Below the pieces are notes generated by a model, which was given only the letters and a program-made list of their open reading frames with translations, had not been told where the DNA came from and made no database searches. From the NCBI GenBank assembly GCA_945871065.1, contig CAMBUL010000006.1, positions 1-58,318 of the forward strand: a DNA stretch of 58,318 bases. Reading direction: 5' to 3'. Numbering within the stretch: the first letter of the stretch is position 1; every line of letters begins with the position of its first letter. Position numbers and translations under genes: made by a program. Source of the stretch: Chthoniobacter flavus. Lineage in GTDB: Bacteria; Verrucomicrobiota; Verrucomicrobiia; Chthoniobacterales; JACTMZ01. Positions 28,059-36,497 of the stretch are shown here, in pieces.

Positions 28059-28982
28059 CTACCGGCTCAATTCGAGCATGCGGCGGAGAGGCAATTCGGC
28101 GCGGGCGCGGAGATCCTCCTCTATGACAATCTGCGGCGAAAGGTCGCGCAGGCAGTCGCGCAGTTTCTCCAGCGTGTTCATTTTCATGTAACGGCAGTCG
28201 GCGCAGGCGCAGTGGTCGGTCGGACCGGGGATGAAGGTTTTTTCCGGGATCTCGCGGTGCAGCCGGTGAAGCATGCCGGATTCGGTGACGATGATGAAAG
28301 CTTGGGCCGGAGATTGCCGGCAGTAGCTGACCATTTTCTCGGTCGAGCACACTTCGTCGGCCAGAATGCGCACGGCATGCGTGCACTCGGGGTGAGCGAC
28401 AACCGGGGCGGCGGGGTATGCCGCGCGGATTTTTTCAATGCTTTGACGGGTGAATTCGACGTGGACGTAGCAGTTGCCCTGCCAGAGCGTCAGGGGACGG
28501 CCGGTTTGTTCGGTGACCCACGCACCCAGGTTTTCGTCCGGGACAAAGAGGATATTGCGGTCAGCGGGGACACTTTCGACAATTTTCACCGCGTTGCCGC
28601 TGGTGCAGATGACATCGGAAAGCGCTTTCACCCCGGCCGAGCAATTGATGTAGGCGACGACGTAAAAATTCTCCGCGGCATGCTCCTTGAGGTAAGCGGC
28701 CAGTTTGTCGGGCGGGCACGAATCGCTGAGCGAGCAGCCTGCTTCGAGGTCGGGAATGACCACCGTCTTGCCGGGGTTAACGATTTTCGCCGTCTCGCCC
28801 ATGAAATGGACCCCACAGAAAGCGATGACGTCGGCCCCGGTCTCGGCCGCCCGGTAGGCCAGGCCGAGCGAATCACCCACGTGGTCGGCCAGCTCTTGAA
28901 TTTCGGCCACCTGATAGTTGTGGGCGAGAATGACCGCGTTGCGCTCGCTTTTCAGGCGTTTGATTTCGTCGGCCAGAAACAT
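28059..28982 (-). CDS. nadA: Quinolinate synthase A
   Basis: 307 residues from ATG 28982. An upstream in-frame extension is Arg/Pro-rich and not part of the family. Marks: AVILAHNYQVAEIQELADHVGDS, VIAFCGVHFMGETAKI, VVIPDLEAGCSLSDSCP, YINCSAGVKALSDVICTSGNA, and GPTDHCACADCRYMKMNTLEKL. The conserved cysteines bind the 4Fe-4S cluster. The enzyme condenses iminoaspartate and DHAP to quinolinate in NAD synthesis. No nadB or nadC is nearby. It follows fabD by 35 bases on the same strand. Confidence 0.95.
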   Translation of the reverse strand: MFLADEIKRLKSERNAVILAHNYQVAEIQELADHVGDSLGLAYRAAETGADVIAFCGVHFMGETAKIVNPGKTVVIPDLEAGCSLSDSCPPDKLAAYLKEHAAENFYVVAYINCSAGVKALSDVICTSGNAVKIVESVPADRNILFVPDENLGAWVTEQTGRPLTLWQGNCYVHVEFTRQSIEKIRAAYPAAPVVAHPECTHAVRILADEVCSTEKMVSYCRQSPAQAFIIVTESGMLHRLHREIPEKTFIPGPTDHCACADCRYMKMNTLEKLRDCLRDLSPQIVIEEDLRARAELPLRRMLELSR

Positions 28983-29017
28983 GGGGCTACGATGACGGAA
29001 CGGGTGCGCCGGGGCAA

Positions 29018-29944
29018 TCAGAGGACGAGGCCGTCGAGGTCGGCCGGTGCGCCGATGGAACGGACCTCGGTCCCTGGGCGAATCCGTGCTATCATTCCGG
29101 CAAGTGTTGTTCCGGGACCGAGTTCGAGGAAGGTGTCGCATCCTTCGTGGTCGAGGAGACAGGTCACGCATTCTGCCCAGCGCACGCTGCCGGTGACCTG
29201 ATCGGCGAGCGAGCGGCGGATGTCGTCCGCGGTTCGCACCGGCTTGGCATCGACATTGCAGACCACGGGAAAACGCGGTTCGTGCAGCGGGGTCTGCAGG
29301 AGCACTTCGCCGAGACGTTCGTAGGCCGGTTGCATGAGTCGTGAGTGGAAGGCGCCGGCCACCTTGAGTTCCACCGCCTTGCGGATGCCGTAGTCCTTGG
29401 CCATGCCCACCGCGAGGGAGACCTTGCCGGCCTCGCCGGAGATGACAATTTGCCCCGGGGAATTGATGTTGGCCACGTCGACATCGGTGGCCGCCGCCAA
29501 GTCGCGGACGACATTTTCATCCACGCCGATCATGGCGGCCATCGCCCCTTGGGTCGCCTCGCAGGCCTCCTGCATGAATTGTCCGCGCTGGGCCACAAGG
29601 CGCAGCCCGGTCGCGAAATCGAAGGTACCGGCGGCGGCATGGGCCGTGAATTCGCCGAGGGAGAGTCCTGCGCCGCCAGCCACCGGAAAATCCCCCAGCT
29701 TCTCCCGCACCACGGCGAGGGCGGCAAGTCCGTGGACAAAGAGCGCGGGCTGGCAAATGGAAGTCTTGGTCAGCTCCTCCGCAGGACCTTCCCAGCAGAA
29801 TTTGCTCAACGGCCAGCCGAGAATTTCGTCGGCCTGACGAAAGACATCGGCAGCCACCGGGAACTCGGCAGCCAGTTCCTTCCCCATCCCCACGGCCTGC
29901 GCGCCCTGGCCGGGAAAGATGAGGGCAATTTTTCGAGTAGTCAT
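29018..29944 (-). CDS. fabD: Malonyl-CoA--acyl carrier protein transacylase
   Basis: 308 residues. It begins KIALIFPGQGAQAVGMGKEL, the universal FabD start. The nucleophile is Ser95 in GLSLGEF, where most homologues have His before the Ser (GHSLG). The catalytic His is in VAGAFHSRLMQPA. GAMAAMIGV, NSPGQIVISGEA and FLELGPGTTLAGMI are further marks. It loads malonyl groups on ACP for fatty acid synthesis. It is a lone fab gene here, unlike the usual fabH-D-G-acpP cluster. The Leu-for-His change next to the nucleophile is tolerated in other acyltransferases. Confidence 0.94.
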   Translation of the reverse strand: MTTRKIALIFPGQGAQAVGMGKELAAEFPVAADVFRQADEILGWPLSKFCWEGPAEELTKTSICQPALFVHGLAALAVVREKLGDFPVAGGAGLSLGEFTAHAAAGTFDFATGLRLVAQRGQFMQEACEATQGAMAAMIGVDENVVRDLAAATDVDVANINSPGQIVISGEAGKVSLAVGMAKDYGIRKAVELKVAGAFHSRLMQPAYERLGEVLLQTPLHEPRFPVVCNVDAKPVRTADDIRRSLADQVTGSVRWAECVTCLLDHEGCDTFLELGPGTTLAGMIARIRPGTEVRSIGAPADLDGLVL

Positions 29945-30326
29945 AAGAACTTGAATATTACTCTAACTTGGTGCGCTTAGTCGAAGTTTCTGGGGATTGG
30001 CAATACGGATAAATCAACGTTGTCCATAAACTTGGACTGGTCGGTGTAATCGGGGGAGGGTAGCGGAGATTTGGTGGAACCCCACGGGGCTGCGACAAGA
30101 TTGCGCTATTTTGCATGATGTGGATTTATGCACAGCGCTGCAGAAGTTCCTCGCGGATAGTTTGACTACTGCGGGGCATTCGTCTTTTTCTCCAGACTGC
30201 ATTCTTGCTGTTGTGCGCTGCTCTGCGGGTGCCGACTTTTCTCTGTGCTCTGTCGACAATTTCTTCTTGGAACTAGGCCTCCTTGCCGGTTGAGTTTTTG
30301 GGCTCTACTCAGTAGTTTTAAAGCCA
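29945..30326. other. Gene-free region between divergent fabD and O-antigen-ligase-like gene
   Basis: 382 bases with clearly lower GC than the surroundings and no convincing protein-coding frame; a 60-codon frame at 30111-30293 shows no start context or family pattern. It must contain the promoters of both flanking genes. I see no known RNA or riboswitch fold. The reduced GC could mark foreign DNA upstream of the polysaccharide gene or simply regulatory sequence. Confidence 0.5.
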
Positions 30327-32312
30327 GTGTTCGCCAGTATCACCAGTTGGTCGGTAGCTATTTTCCTCGCCGCTGGTGTAGGATTGACCCAAATACTGCT
30401 CGGTGGGTGGTGGTATCCTTGGCTTGCCTTGCCCGGCTACCTTCTTCTTGCTGCGGCCGCCATCATGGCCTCTCTGCGGGGCTGGAAAATTTCTGATGCC
30501 CCCGGCGCCTGGTGCTCGGGCTTGGCTCTGGCCTTTGCCGGTTATTTATTTTGGCGCCAGTCCACCAGTCTTGATCCCTACGCCGCCCGGGAGGACGCCT
30601 GGCTGCTGCTTGGGGCCCTCTGCGTTTATCTGACCGTGGCCTGGCACCTGCGCGGGTCGGGGCCGCGTTGGCTCTTGATTGGCGTGCTTCTCGCCCTTTC
30701 CATCGCCCAGGTCCTCTTGGCCGTGGCCCAATTCGCCGCGGTGCTGCCTTTCCATCCGATGGCGGATCTGGCCCGGCAGTTGCGGCTGCCGGACGGCAAG
30801 CTGGCCGTGGCCAACCTCGGACTGATCACCGGGACCCTGCACGCCCGCACGGCGCTGTCTGGCGTCCTGGAAGTGACCACTTTCCTCGCGCTGGGTCTCC
30901 TTGTCTGGGGACGTTGTGCGGTCTGGGTCAAGTTGCTCCTTCTTTGGGCCGCAGCCGCCGGCTTTGTCGGTATGATCATCTGCCTGTCGCGCTCGGCTTA
31001 TTTGGCCTTGCCAGCCGGGGTGATCGTCTTTGCCCTGGTCAGCTTCCTTGTCGTCCAGCGTGGTGTCTTGAAACACCGGCTGCTTCTGGCCGTGGGGGCT
31101 TTGGGCTTGGTCGGCCTTGCCTTGGGTCTAGGGGTGGCCACCGGCTACGAGAGCTTGTCTGTCTGGTTTCGCTTGGAAGAGCTCGCGGTGGACAAATACC
31201 GGCAGGATCTCTGGAGCATTACGGTGCCGCCCATGCTGTCGCTTGATCCGGTTTTCGGCGCAGGAGCAAACACCTTCGAGGATCTGGCCCGTCGTTACCG
31301 CGGGGTGGGGTTTACCGCGGACCCCATTCATGCCCACAGCGACTGGTTGCAATTGCTCATTGAATACGGATGGATCGGCTTGGTCCTCGGTGCGGGTTTT
31401 TTCTTTGTCCACTTTGCCGCGGGCTGGCGCAATGTGCTTCGCTTGGCGCGGGCGACGCCGGCCGACGGGCTCTTGCCGCAGAGTATGGAGTTGGGGCTGG
31501 CCACGGGATCCTTGGCTGCCTTCACCGCCATCGGCACGCACGTGGTCTTCGACTACAGCCTGCACCTTCCGGTCGTGGCGATGCTCACCGCACTGTGCGC
31601 AGGGTGGTTGGCGGCGGCGCGGCCTGGACCGGCTGATTTTGCGGGGCCGATGCCGCGATGGCTGAAGCCTCTCGGCATCCTGCCCCTCCTGCCTGGGGTT
31701 GTCCTCGCGGTTTGGGTCTGGCGCGACGCCCCGGCCGAGCGCCAAGTGCTGGCCGCGGAAAACGCCCTGGTTCCCCTCAGGGTGGATATTGTGGCGGCTT
31801 CGGCGGCCCAGGGACTGGCTACTTCCCCCCAACATCCCCGATTGCTCTGGCTATCGGGTTTGGCCACGCGGCAAAAAGCTACCGCGCTGGCCGCATCGGA
31901 TCCGCGTGAAGCGATGAACGGCCTGCTTCTGGCGGCCGACTCTTACCGCGGGGCGGTGAAGGCACGTCCCAATGATGTTTTTGCCTGGTATGAACTCGGT
32001 CGAACGTTGGACACGGCTGCCTTTGCCACGGAAACCGTCGCGGAAACCAGTGGCAATCCCGTGGAAGTCGAAGAGTTGCAATTGCAGGTGAACAAATTGC
32101 GCATCGAAGCCCTGGCGGCTCATCTCCGCTGCATCAGCCGGGATCCGGACCATGCCCGCGGTTACGAGAGTCTGGCCCGTCACTACGCCATGCAAAGGGA
32201 GCCGGAGCGGGCTCGCCGGTCGGCAGAACTCGCCACCCGTCTGGCCGGTGCACGGCAGGCCAGTTCGATGCTGGGAGTCCTTCGCGCGGCCGAGGAAAAA
32301 GAAAAGCGCTGA
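30327..32312 (+). CDS. O-antigen ligase / Wzy-like polysaccharide protein with C-terminal TPR-like region
   Basis: 661 residues from GTG 30327. About eleven to twelve membrane helices occupy residues 1-460. The large periplasmic loop and the following stretch FTADPIHAHSDWLQLLIEYGWIGLVLG match the Wzy_C/O-antigen ligase signature; IICLSRSAYLALPAGVIVF precedes it. The last 180 residues are soluble and helical with TPR-like phrases (LAAHLRCISRDPDHARGYESLARHYAMQ, cited in part). These proteins polymerise or ligate lipid-linked glycans, or in some cases glycosylate proteins. No other glycan cluster adjoins it. Confidence 0.8.
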   Translation: MFASITSWSVAIFLAAGVGLTQILLGGWWYPWLALPGYLLLAAAAIMASLRGWKISDAPGAWCSGLALAFAGYLFWRQSTSLDPYAAREDAWLLLGALCVYLTVAWHLRGSGPRWLLIGVLLALSIAQVLLAVAQFAAVLPFHPMADLARQLRLPDGKLAVANLGLITGTLHARTALSGVLEVTTFLALGLLVWGRCAVWVKLLLLWAAAAGFVGMIICLSRSAYLALPAGVIVFALVSFLVVQRGVLKHRLLLAVGALGLVGLALGLGVATGYESLSVWFRLEELAVDKYRQDLWSITVPPMLSLDPVFGAGANTFEDLARRYRGVGFTADPIHAHSDWLQLLIEYGWIGLVLGAGFFFVHFAAGWRNVLRLARATPADGLLPQSMELGLATGSLAAFTAIGTHVVFDYSLHLPVVAMLTALCAGWLAAARPGPADFAGPMPRWLKPLGILPLLPGVVLAVWVWRDAPAERQVLAAENALVPLRVDIVAASAAQGLATSPQHPRLLWLSGLATRQKATALAASDPREAMNGLLLAADSYRGAVKARPNDVFAWYELGRTLDTAAFATETVAETSGNPVEVEELQLQVNKLRIEALAAHLRCISRDPDHARGYESLARHYAMQREPERARRSAELATRLAGARQASSMLGVLRAAEEKEKR

Positions 32313-32472
32313 TACCAAGGGCCCATCGCCTTGGGACTTTGTCCTTCGGCCCCGGGGTAGGGTCGGACCTCCGGGCCCGACCGCGAACCTTCTCTGGGCT
32401 TCGACACGGCCGGTCTGGAGGCCCCAGCCCTACCACTCGATCCATAGTCGAAAAGCAAAAGGACGTTGGTAT
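32312..32472. repeat. Inverted pair of REP-like units between genes
   Basis: One unit A-like copy runs forward (32356-32389, GGGTAGGGTCGGACCTCCGG) and another runs in reverse (32411-32434, reverse complement GGTAGGGCTGGGGCCTCCAG). The outer ends ATACCAA (32312-32318) and TTGGTAT (32466-32472) also pair. The similarity to the transposase-flanking units suggests mobilisation by the same RAYT system. Confidence 0.6.
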
Positions 32473-32495
32473 GGGATCTCCGGCCAAAAGGTCGG

Positions 32496-33650
32496 TCACA
32501 ACGCCTGACCGGCGGCGTGCGCGCTGGCCCAAGCCCACTGGAAGTTGTAGCCACCGAGCCAGCCGGTCACATCGACGACTTCGCCGATAAAGAAAAGACC
32601 CGGCACGGCGCGGGCTTCCATGGTTTTGGAGGAAAGTTCGCGCGTATCCACGCCTCCGAGGGTGACTTCCGCTTTGGGATAGCCCTCGGTGCCGGAGAAT
32701 TCGACCGGCCAATGGTGGAGGAGGCCCTGCACATGGAGCCGCTCCGCGGCGGTCCACTGGGACACGGGCTTGGGCGGGGTATGACGGGCACACCATGCTT
32801 CGGCGAATCGTTTGGGCCACACCGCCGACAACTGGGCCAGTGCTGTGCCCCGGCCTGCGGCAGGAAGATCATCGCCGGTCGGCAGAAGATCGAAAGCCAG
32901 GCTTTCGCCTTCGCGCCAGTAGTTCGAGATTTGCAAGACAGCGGGTCCGCTCAGTCCGCGATGGGTGATCAGCATTGCTTCTTCGAAGACCGCTTTCTTG
33001 TGTCGGACACGGACGGGCAGGGAAACGCCGCTGAGCGGGCCGAGTTGGCTTTTGTCGTGGCCCACGAAGGCCAGGGGCACGAGCCCGGGACGGATTTCGG
33101 TCAGTTTCAGCCCAAATTGTTTTGCGATGCGGTAGCCGAGGTCGCTTGCCCCGAGCTTGGGAAAGGAGAGACCTCCAGTGGCAACCACGAGCGCATCGCA
33201 GGTCAGGGTGGTGGGGCCGGTGCGCAGATGGAAGCGGTCGGGTTTGTCGACCTCGCCGACGTGGGCACCGCAACGGATTTCCGCCCCGGCCCGGCCGCAT
33301 TCGTCGAGCAGGAGCGCGATGATTTCCCGCGAGCTCGTGTTGCAAAAGAGTTGCCCGAGCTTCTTCTCATGCCAGCGAATACCATGCCGTTCGACCAGCG
33401 CGAGAAAATCGGCCGGGGTGTAGCGGGCCAGCGCGGAGCGGCAAAATTCCGGGTTGGATGAGAGATAGTTGTCCGGTCCGGCCCGCAGGTTGGTGAAATT
33501 GCAGCGCCCGCCGCCGGAGATGGCGATTTTTTTGCCGGGCCGTTCGCTGTGCTCGAGGACAAGGACACGGCGTCCGTTTTGCGCGGCGGTCAGGGCACAA
33601 AACAGCCCCGCGGCTCCGGCGCCGAGGACAATGACATCACGGTGCTCCAT
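32496..33650 (-). CDS. BaiN/HI0933-like NAD(P)/FAD-dependent oxidoreductase
   Basis: 384 residues. It starts with a dinucleotide-binding fold, VIVLGAGAAGLFCALTAAQ, and continues with the family-specific RPGKKIAISGGGRCNFTN and CDALVVATGGLSFPKLGASDLGYRIA. The C-terminal block GGVDTRELSSKTMEAR, FIGEVVDVTGWLGGYNFQWAWASAHAAG completes the match (cited in parts). Members bind FAD. Some act on steroid or flavin substrates, but most are uncharacterised. It is flanked by the REP-like repeat and is divergent from the SET gene. Confidence 0.92.
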   Translation of the reverse strand: MEHRDVIVLGAGAAGLFCALTAAQNGRRVLVLEHSERPGKKIAISGGGRCNFTNLRAGPDNYLSSNPEFCRSALARYTPADFLALVERHGIRWHEKKLGQLFCNTSSREIIALLLDECGRAGAEIRCGAHVGEVDKPDRFHLRTGPTTLTCDALVVATGGLSFPKLGASDLGYRIAKQFGLKLTEIRPGLVPLAFVGHDKSQLGPLSGVSLPVRVRHKKAVFEEAMLITHRGLSGPAVLQISNYWREGESLAFDLLPTGDDLPAAGRGTALAQLSAVWPKRFAEAWCARHTPPKPVSQWTAAERLHVQGLLHHWPVEFSGTEGYPKAEVTLGGVDTRELSSKTMEARAVPGLFFIGEVVDVTGWLGGYNFQWAWASAHAAGQAL

Positions 33651-33744
33651 CCTCCGGTCATCTTGGGCGAGATGCGGGGCAGTGACGATGTCTTTGATGC
33701 TGCTTGGTCGGCGCGATGGCTTGTGCTAGGAACTCCGTCCGACC

Positions 33745-34287
33745 ATGCCAAAAAAAGCCGCCAAGAAAAAACCGCAGCCGACCCGCAGCGAATGGGCTGC
33801 GGTCCGGGGATCGCAAATCCACGGCCGCGGGATGTTTGCCAAGAAGATCATTCCGAAGGGGACGCGGGTCATCGAGTACACCGGCGAGCGGATCACCAAA
33901 GCCGAGGGGTGGCGCCGCGAGTTGGCGCGCCAGGAGAGGGCCGAGCGCGGCGCCGACGGGTGCATCTACATTTTCGAGCTGAACACCAAGGTCGACATCG
34001 ACGGCAGTGTGCGGTGGAACACGGCGCGCTATATTAATCATTCTTGCGAGCCCAATTGCGAGTCGCAGGTCGTGCGCGGCCGTGTCTGGATCGTGGCCAT
34101 CCGCGAAATTCGTCCGGGCGACGAGTTGAGTTACGACTACTACTACGATTACGAGCACTATCATGAGCACCCTTGCCGCTGTGGAGCGAAGAGCTGTGCC
34201 GGTTACATTGTCAAAGCACCCCTGCGCTGGCGGGTGCGCCATGCCGCACGGAAGGGCAAAAAAAAGGGCCCGCGCCTGGCGTCCTAG
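33745..34287 (+). CDS. SET-domain protein-lysine methyltransferase
   Basis: 180 residues. The SET core is complete: SQIHGRGMFAKKIIPKGTRVIEYTGE, RYINHSCEPNCES (98-105 hold the knot motif), IREIRPGDELSYDYYYDYEHY, and a post-SET zinc motif with Cys144, 146 and 151 (CRCGAKSC). These motifs are closer to eukaryotic histone methyltransferases than to most bacterial proteins. Both ends are Lys-rich (MPKKAAKKKPQ and RKGKKKGPR), suggesting nucleic-acid or chromatin-like contact. SET proteins of chlamydiae, in the same superphylum, methylate histone-like proteins. The target here is unknown. The stop codon overlaps that of the convergent TlpA-like gene. Confidence 0.92.
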   Translation: MPKKAAKKKPQPTRSEWAAVRGSQIHGRGMFAKKIIPKGTRVIEYTGERITKAEGWRRELARQERAERGADGCIYIFELNTKVDIDGSVRWNTARYINHSCEPNCESQVVRGRVWIVAIREIRPGDELSYDYYYDYEHYHEHPCRCGAKSCAGYIVKAPLRWRVRHAARKGKKKGPRLAS

Positions 34288-35336
34288 TCTTTGGCGGCCA
34301 GCGCGGCGCTGACGGCCTCTTCAAGACGTCCGCGCGGCGAGGCGTCGACCAGTTTTCCCTCGCGGTCGAGGAGCCACATGGTCGGCACGGTCTGGATGCC
34401 GAAGCGCTTGGCCAGCTCGTTCTCCCAGCCCTTGCCGTCGAAAAACTGCGGCCAGGTCATTTTGTTCTCGGTGGTAAATTTTTCGAAAGCGGCTTTGTTT
34501 TCGTCGAGGGAGATGCCGACGATTTCAAAGCCCTGCTCGCGGAATTTTTCATAGGTGGCGACCAGTTCGGGAACTTCCTCGACACAGGGCGGACACCACG
34601 TGGCCCAGAAGTCGAGGAGCACGACCTTGCCGCGCAGGCTGGTGAGGTCGAAAGGCGAGCCATCGGCGGCAGTGAAGGTGAGATCGACCGGCTTGTCCCG
34701 CAGGGCCATCAACTCGAGAGCGGCTTTGGCCGCGCCGGATAGCTCGGGGTCGTCGTCCTTGGTGAGATCGGTGAAGATGGCCCGTGCGCGGTCGGGTTCG
34801 TAAATTTCGAGCGCTTGGGCTTTGGTCATGCGCAGGACAGGCAAGCGGGCGTCCTCGGGATGGGTCTCGATGAATTTGTCGATCGCCTGGGACAGCGAAC
34901 GGGCGGCCTTTTCCGAACGTTCGCGGTCGAAGTCGACGGAGGCGAGTTGTAGGAGAACCAGACCGGCGTCGGCCCGGATGCTCTCGGGAGCTTCCTTGTC
35001 GTCGGCGATCGATTCCAGTTCCGCCGCCTGTCCGGTCATATCCGGTTCACGTTCCTGCACCATGGCGAGCGAGTTGACGATTTGCATGACGGCCATCCGC
35101 GCTTCCCAACGGTTCGGGCTTTGCGGGTGATCCCGGAGGAATTCTTGAAAGTGCTCCAGTTGCTCGCCGAGTCGGGCCGAGAGCATGGTTCCCCCCGCTA
35201 CCTGGTCGTTTTCGGGCAGACCTTCGGTCAGACGGGCTGCTTCGTTCTGCAGGTTTTCCCACGCGGTATTTTCGTCAGCCAGCGCTGGCATGCCGCAGGC
35301 GATGAGAAGCAGAGCGGGGTAGAGCAGATTTTTCAT
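34284..35336 (-). CDS. TlpA-like periplasmic thioredoxin-fold protein with helical N-terminal region
   Basis: 350 residues. A signal peptide (about 1-20) is followed by a helical, TPR-like region (about 25-205) and a TlpA/ResA-type thioredoxin domain. The redox centre is WCPPC at 247-251 in LLDFWATWCPPC, with the cis-Pro in QTVPTMWLLD. Such proteins reduce or protect disulfides in the periplasm, for example during cytochrome c assembly. It is the last of four genes transcribed on the minus strand with the GT9, lipoprotein and coiled-coil genes, and overlaps the GT9 gene by four bases. Confidence 0.88.
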   Translation of the reverse strand: MKNLLYPALLLIACGMPALADENTAWENLQNEAARLTEGLPENDQVAGGTMLSARLGEQLEHFQEFLRDHPQSPNRWEARMAVMQIVNSLAMVQEREPDMTGQAAELESIADDKEAPESIRADAGLVLLQLASVDFDRERSEKAARSLSQAIDKFIETHPEDARLPVLRMTKAQALEIYEPDRARAIFTDLTKDDDPELSGAAKAALELMALRDKPVDLTFTAADGSPFDLTSLRGKVVLLDFWATWCPPCVEEVPELVATYEKFREQGFEIVGISLDENKAAFEKFTTENKMTWPQFFDGKGWENELAKRFGIQTVPTMWLLDREGKLVDASPRGRLEEAVSAALAAKD

Positions 35337-36295
35337 GGCTTCTCATTCTCCGGCGACTCCTGGCCGGTGGCAAGCCGGGGGCCCTCCCGGAATCGGGTCA
35401 GCGCGCCAAGGACAGTGGCGACCGGCAAGTTCGGAAGATTGCCCTCCGGGGCACGCAAAACACGGACATGCTCATGAGGTGGTGCCCAGACGCTGGGATT
35501 GCTTGGTCCGAAGAGCAGCAGGCTGGGGACGCCCGCCGCTGCGGCAAGGTGGCTAATCCCCGTGTCGTGGCCGAGGTAGAGCCGGGCTCCAGCCAGCCGT
35601 CTGGCCAACTCGGGCAACGGGAGATTCTCCCAGAGGACAATACGGGACGCGGCCAGCCCGCGCAGGGCACTAACGGCCGCAGCATCGGCTTCGCCTCCGA
35701 TGATCGCCAACTTCACCTCGGGATTGGCGGCGAGCAGTTTTCCGGCCAACTGGCGCCACTTTTCCACCGGCCAGTTTTTTGCCGCACTGCCGGATCCGGG
35801 GTGCAAGGCAACGGTCAGGGCCTCGTGTACTGCCGGCTCGAGGGCGAGTCGGGTGGCGCGGCCGGCCAGAGGGAGGCCAAGAGCGGTGAGGGGCGCGGCG
35901 AGCTGGTCGATGGCGTGCGACGATTCGCCCGGACGATGCGGGCCGGTTACCACGCGGCTTGCCCCGGCATTTTGCAGGTTCTCGGCAAAGATCCCGTCGG
36001 GATCGTAGAGGTAGCTGAGGATGAGGTCGAACGATGCGAAATATCCGCGGAGGCCCGGGTCGAGCACGCTGCCCCGGGTGAAGAAGCCGGCCAGCGGACC
36101 GTATTCGATCGAGCGGAAGGCATCGATCAGGCCGGACGTTTCGGCCAGCGCGGCGATCCCCGGATACGCGAGCACCTCAAGACGCGAGTCGGGCGCGGCT
36201 TCCCGCAAGGCGTTGAGCACCGGAAAGGTGAGGATAAAATCACCGAGGGCACCGCCGCGGATGACCAGTGCACGCTGGAACGGGGCCGAGACCAC
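35333..36295 (-). CDS. Glycosyltransferase family 9 (heptosyltransferase-like)
   Basis: 320 residues. It begins RALVIRGGALGDFILTFPVLNALR, the GT9 N-terminus, and the C-terminal half has VALHPGSGSAAKNWPVEKW and LYLGHDTGISHLAAAAGVPSLLLFGPSNPSVWAP, the nucleotide-sugar site with the GHDTGxSHLAAA pattern (cited in parts). GT9 enzymes add heptose or related sugars to LPS core. The acceptor and donor are not known here. It is coupled to the TlpA-like gene by a four-base overlap. Confidence 0.92.
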   Translation of the reverse strand: MVSAPFQRALVIRGGALGDFILTFPVLNALREAAPDSRLEVLAYPGIAALAETSGLIDAFRSIEYGPLAGFFTRGSVLDPGLRGYFASFDLILSYLYDPDGIFAENLQNAGASRVVTGPHRPGESSHAIDQLAAPLTALGLPLAGRATRLALEPAVHEALTVALHPGSGSAAKNWPVEKWRQLAGKLLAANPEVKLAIIGGEADAAAVSALRGLAASRIVLWENLPLPELARRLAGARLYLGHDTGISHLAAAAGVPSLLLFGPSNPSVWAPPHEHVRVLRAPEGNLPNLPVATVLGALTRFREGPRLATGQESPENEKP

Positions 36296-36304
36296 CGGTT
36301 GAGC

Positions 36305-36490
36305 TCAGTATCCGCGCATGGCGGACATTTGACCGCCGAGAACGCCCCCGCCTTCCCAACTGGCCGGACGGTTCCACGGGATGGTGCTCACGCCGGGGCG
36401 GGAGGTGGCGGTGTCTTGTGTGCTGGCGCAGCCGGCAAGTCCGGCAAGGCAGCACGCAGCCAGGAGGGCGGCGAGAAAGAGGCGTGTCAT
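36305..36490 (-). CDS. Small lipoprotein
   Basis: 61 residues. The signal ends LAGLAGC, a strong lipobox with Cys21, leaving a mature peptide of about 40 residues ending GGVLGGQMSAMRGY. No family was recognised. It sits 7 bases after the coiled-coil gene and 9 before the GT9 gene, so it is a real operon member despite its size. A structural envelope role is plausible. Confidence 0.75.
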   Translation of the reverse strand: MTRLFLAALLAACCLAGLAGCASTQDTATSRPGVSTIPWNRPASWEGGGVLGGQMSAMRGY

Positions 36491-36497
36491 ACCCGGA

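Noticed and set aside
30111-30293. 60-codon frame in the fabD upstream region
   Set aside because: No ribosome site, no family, and atypical codon use.
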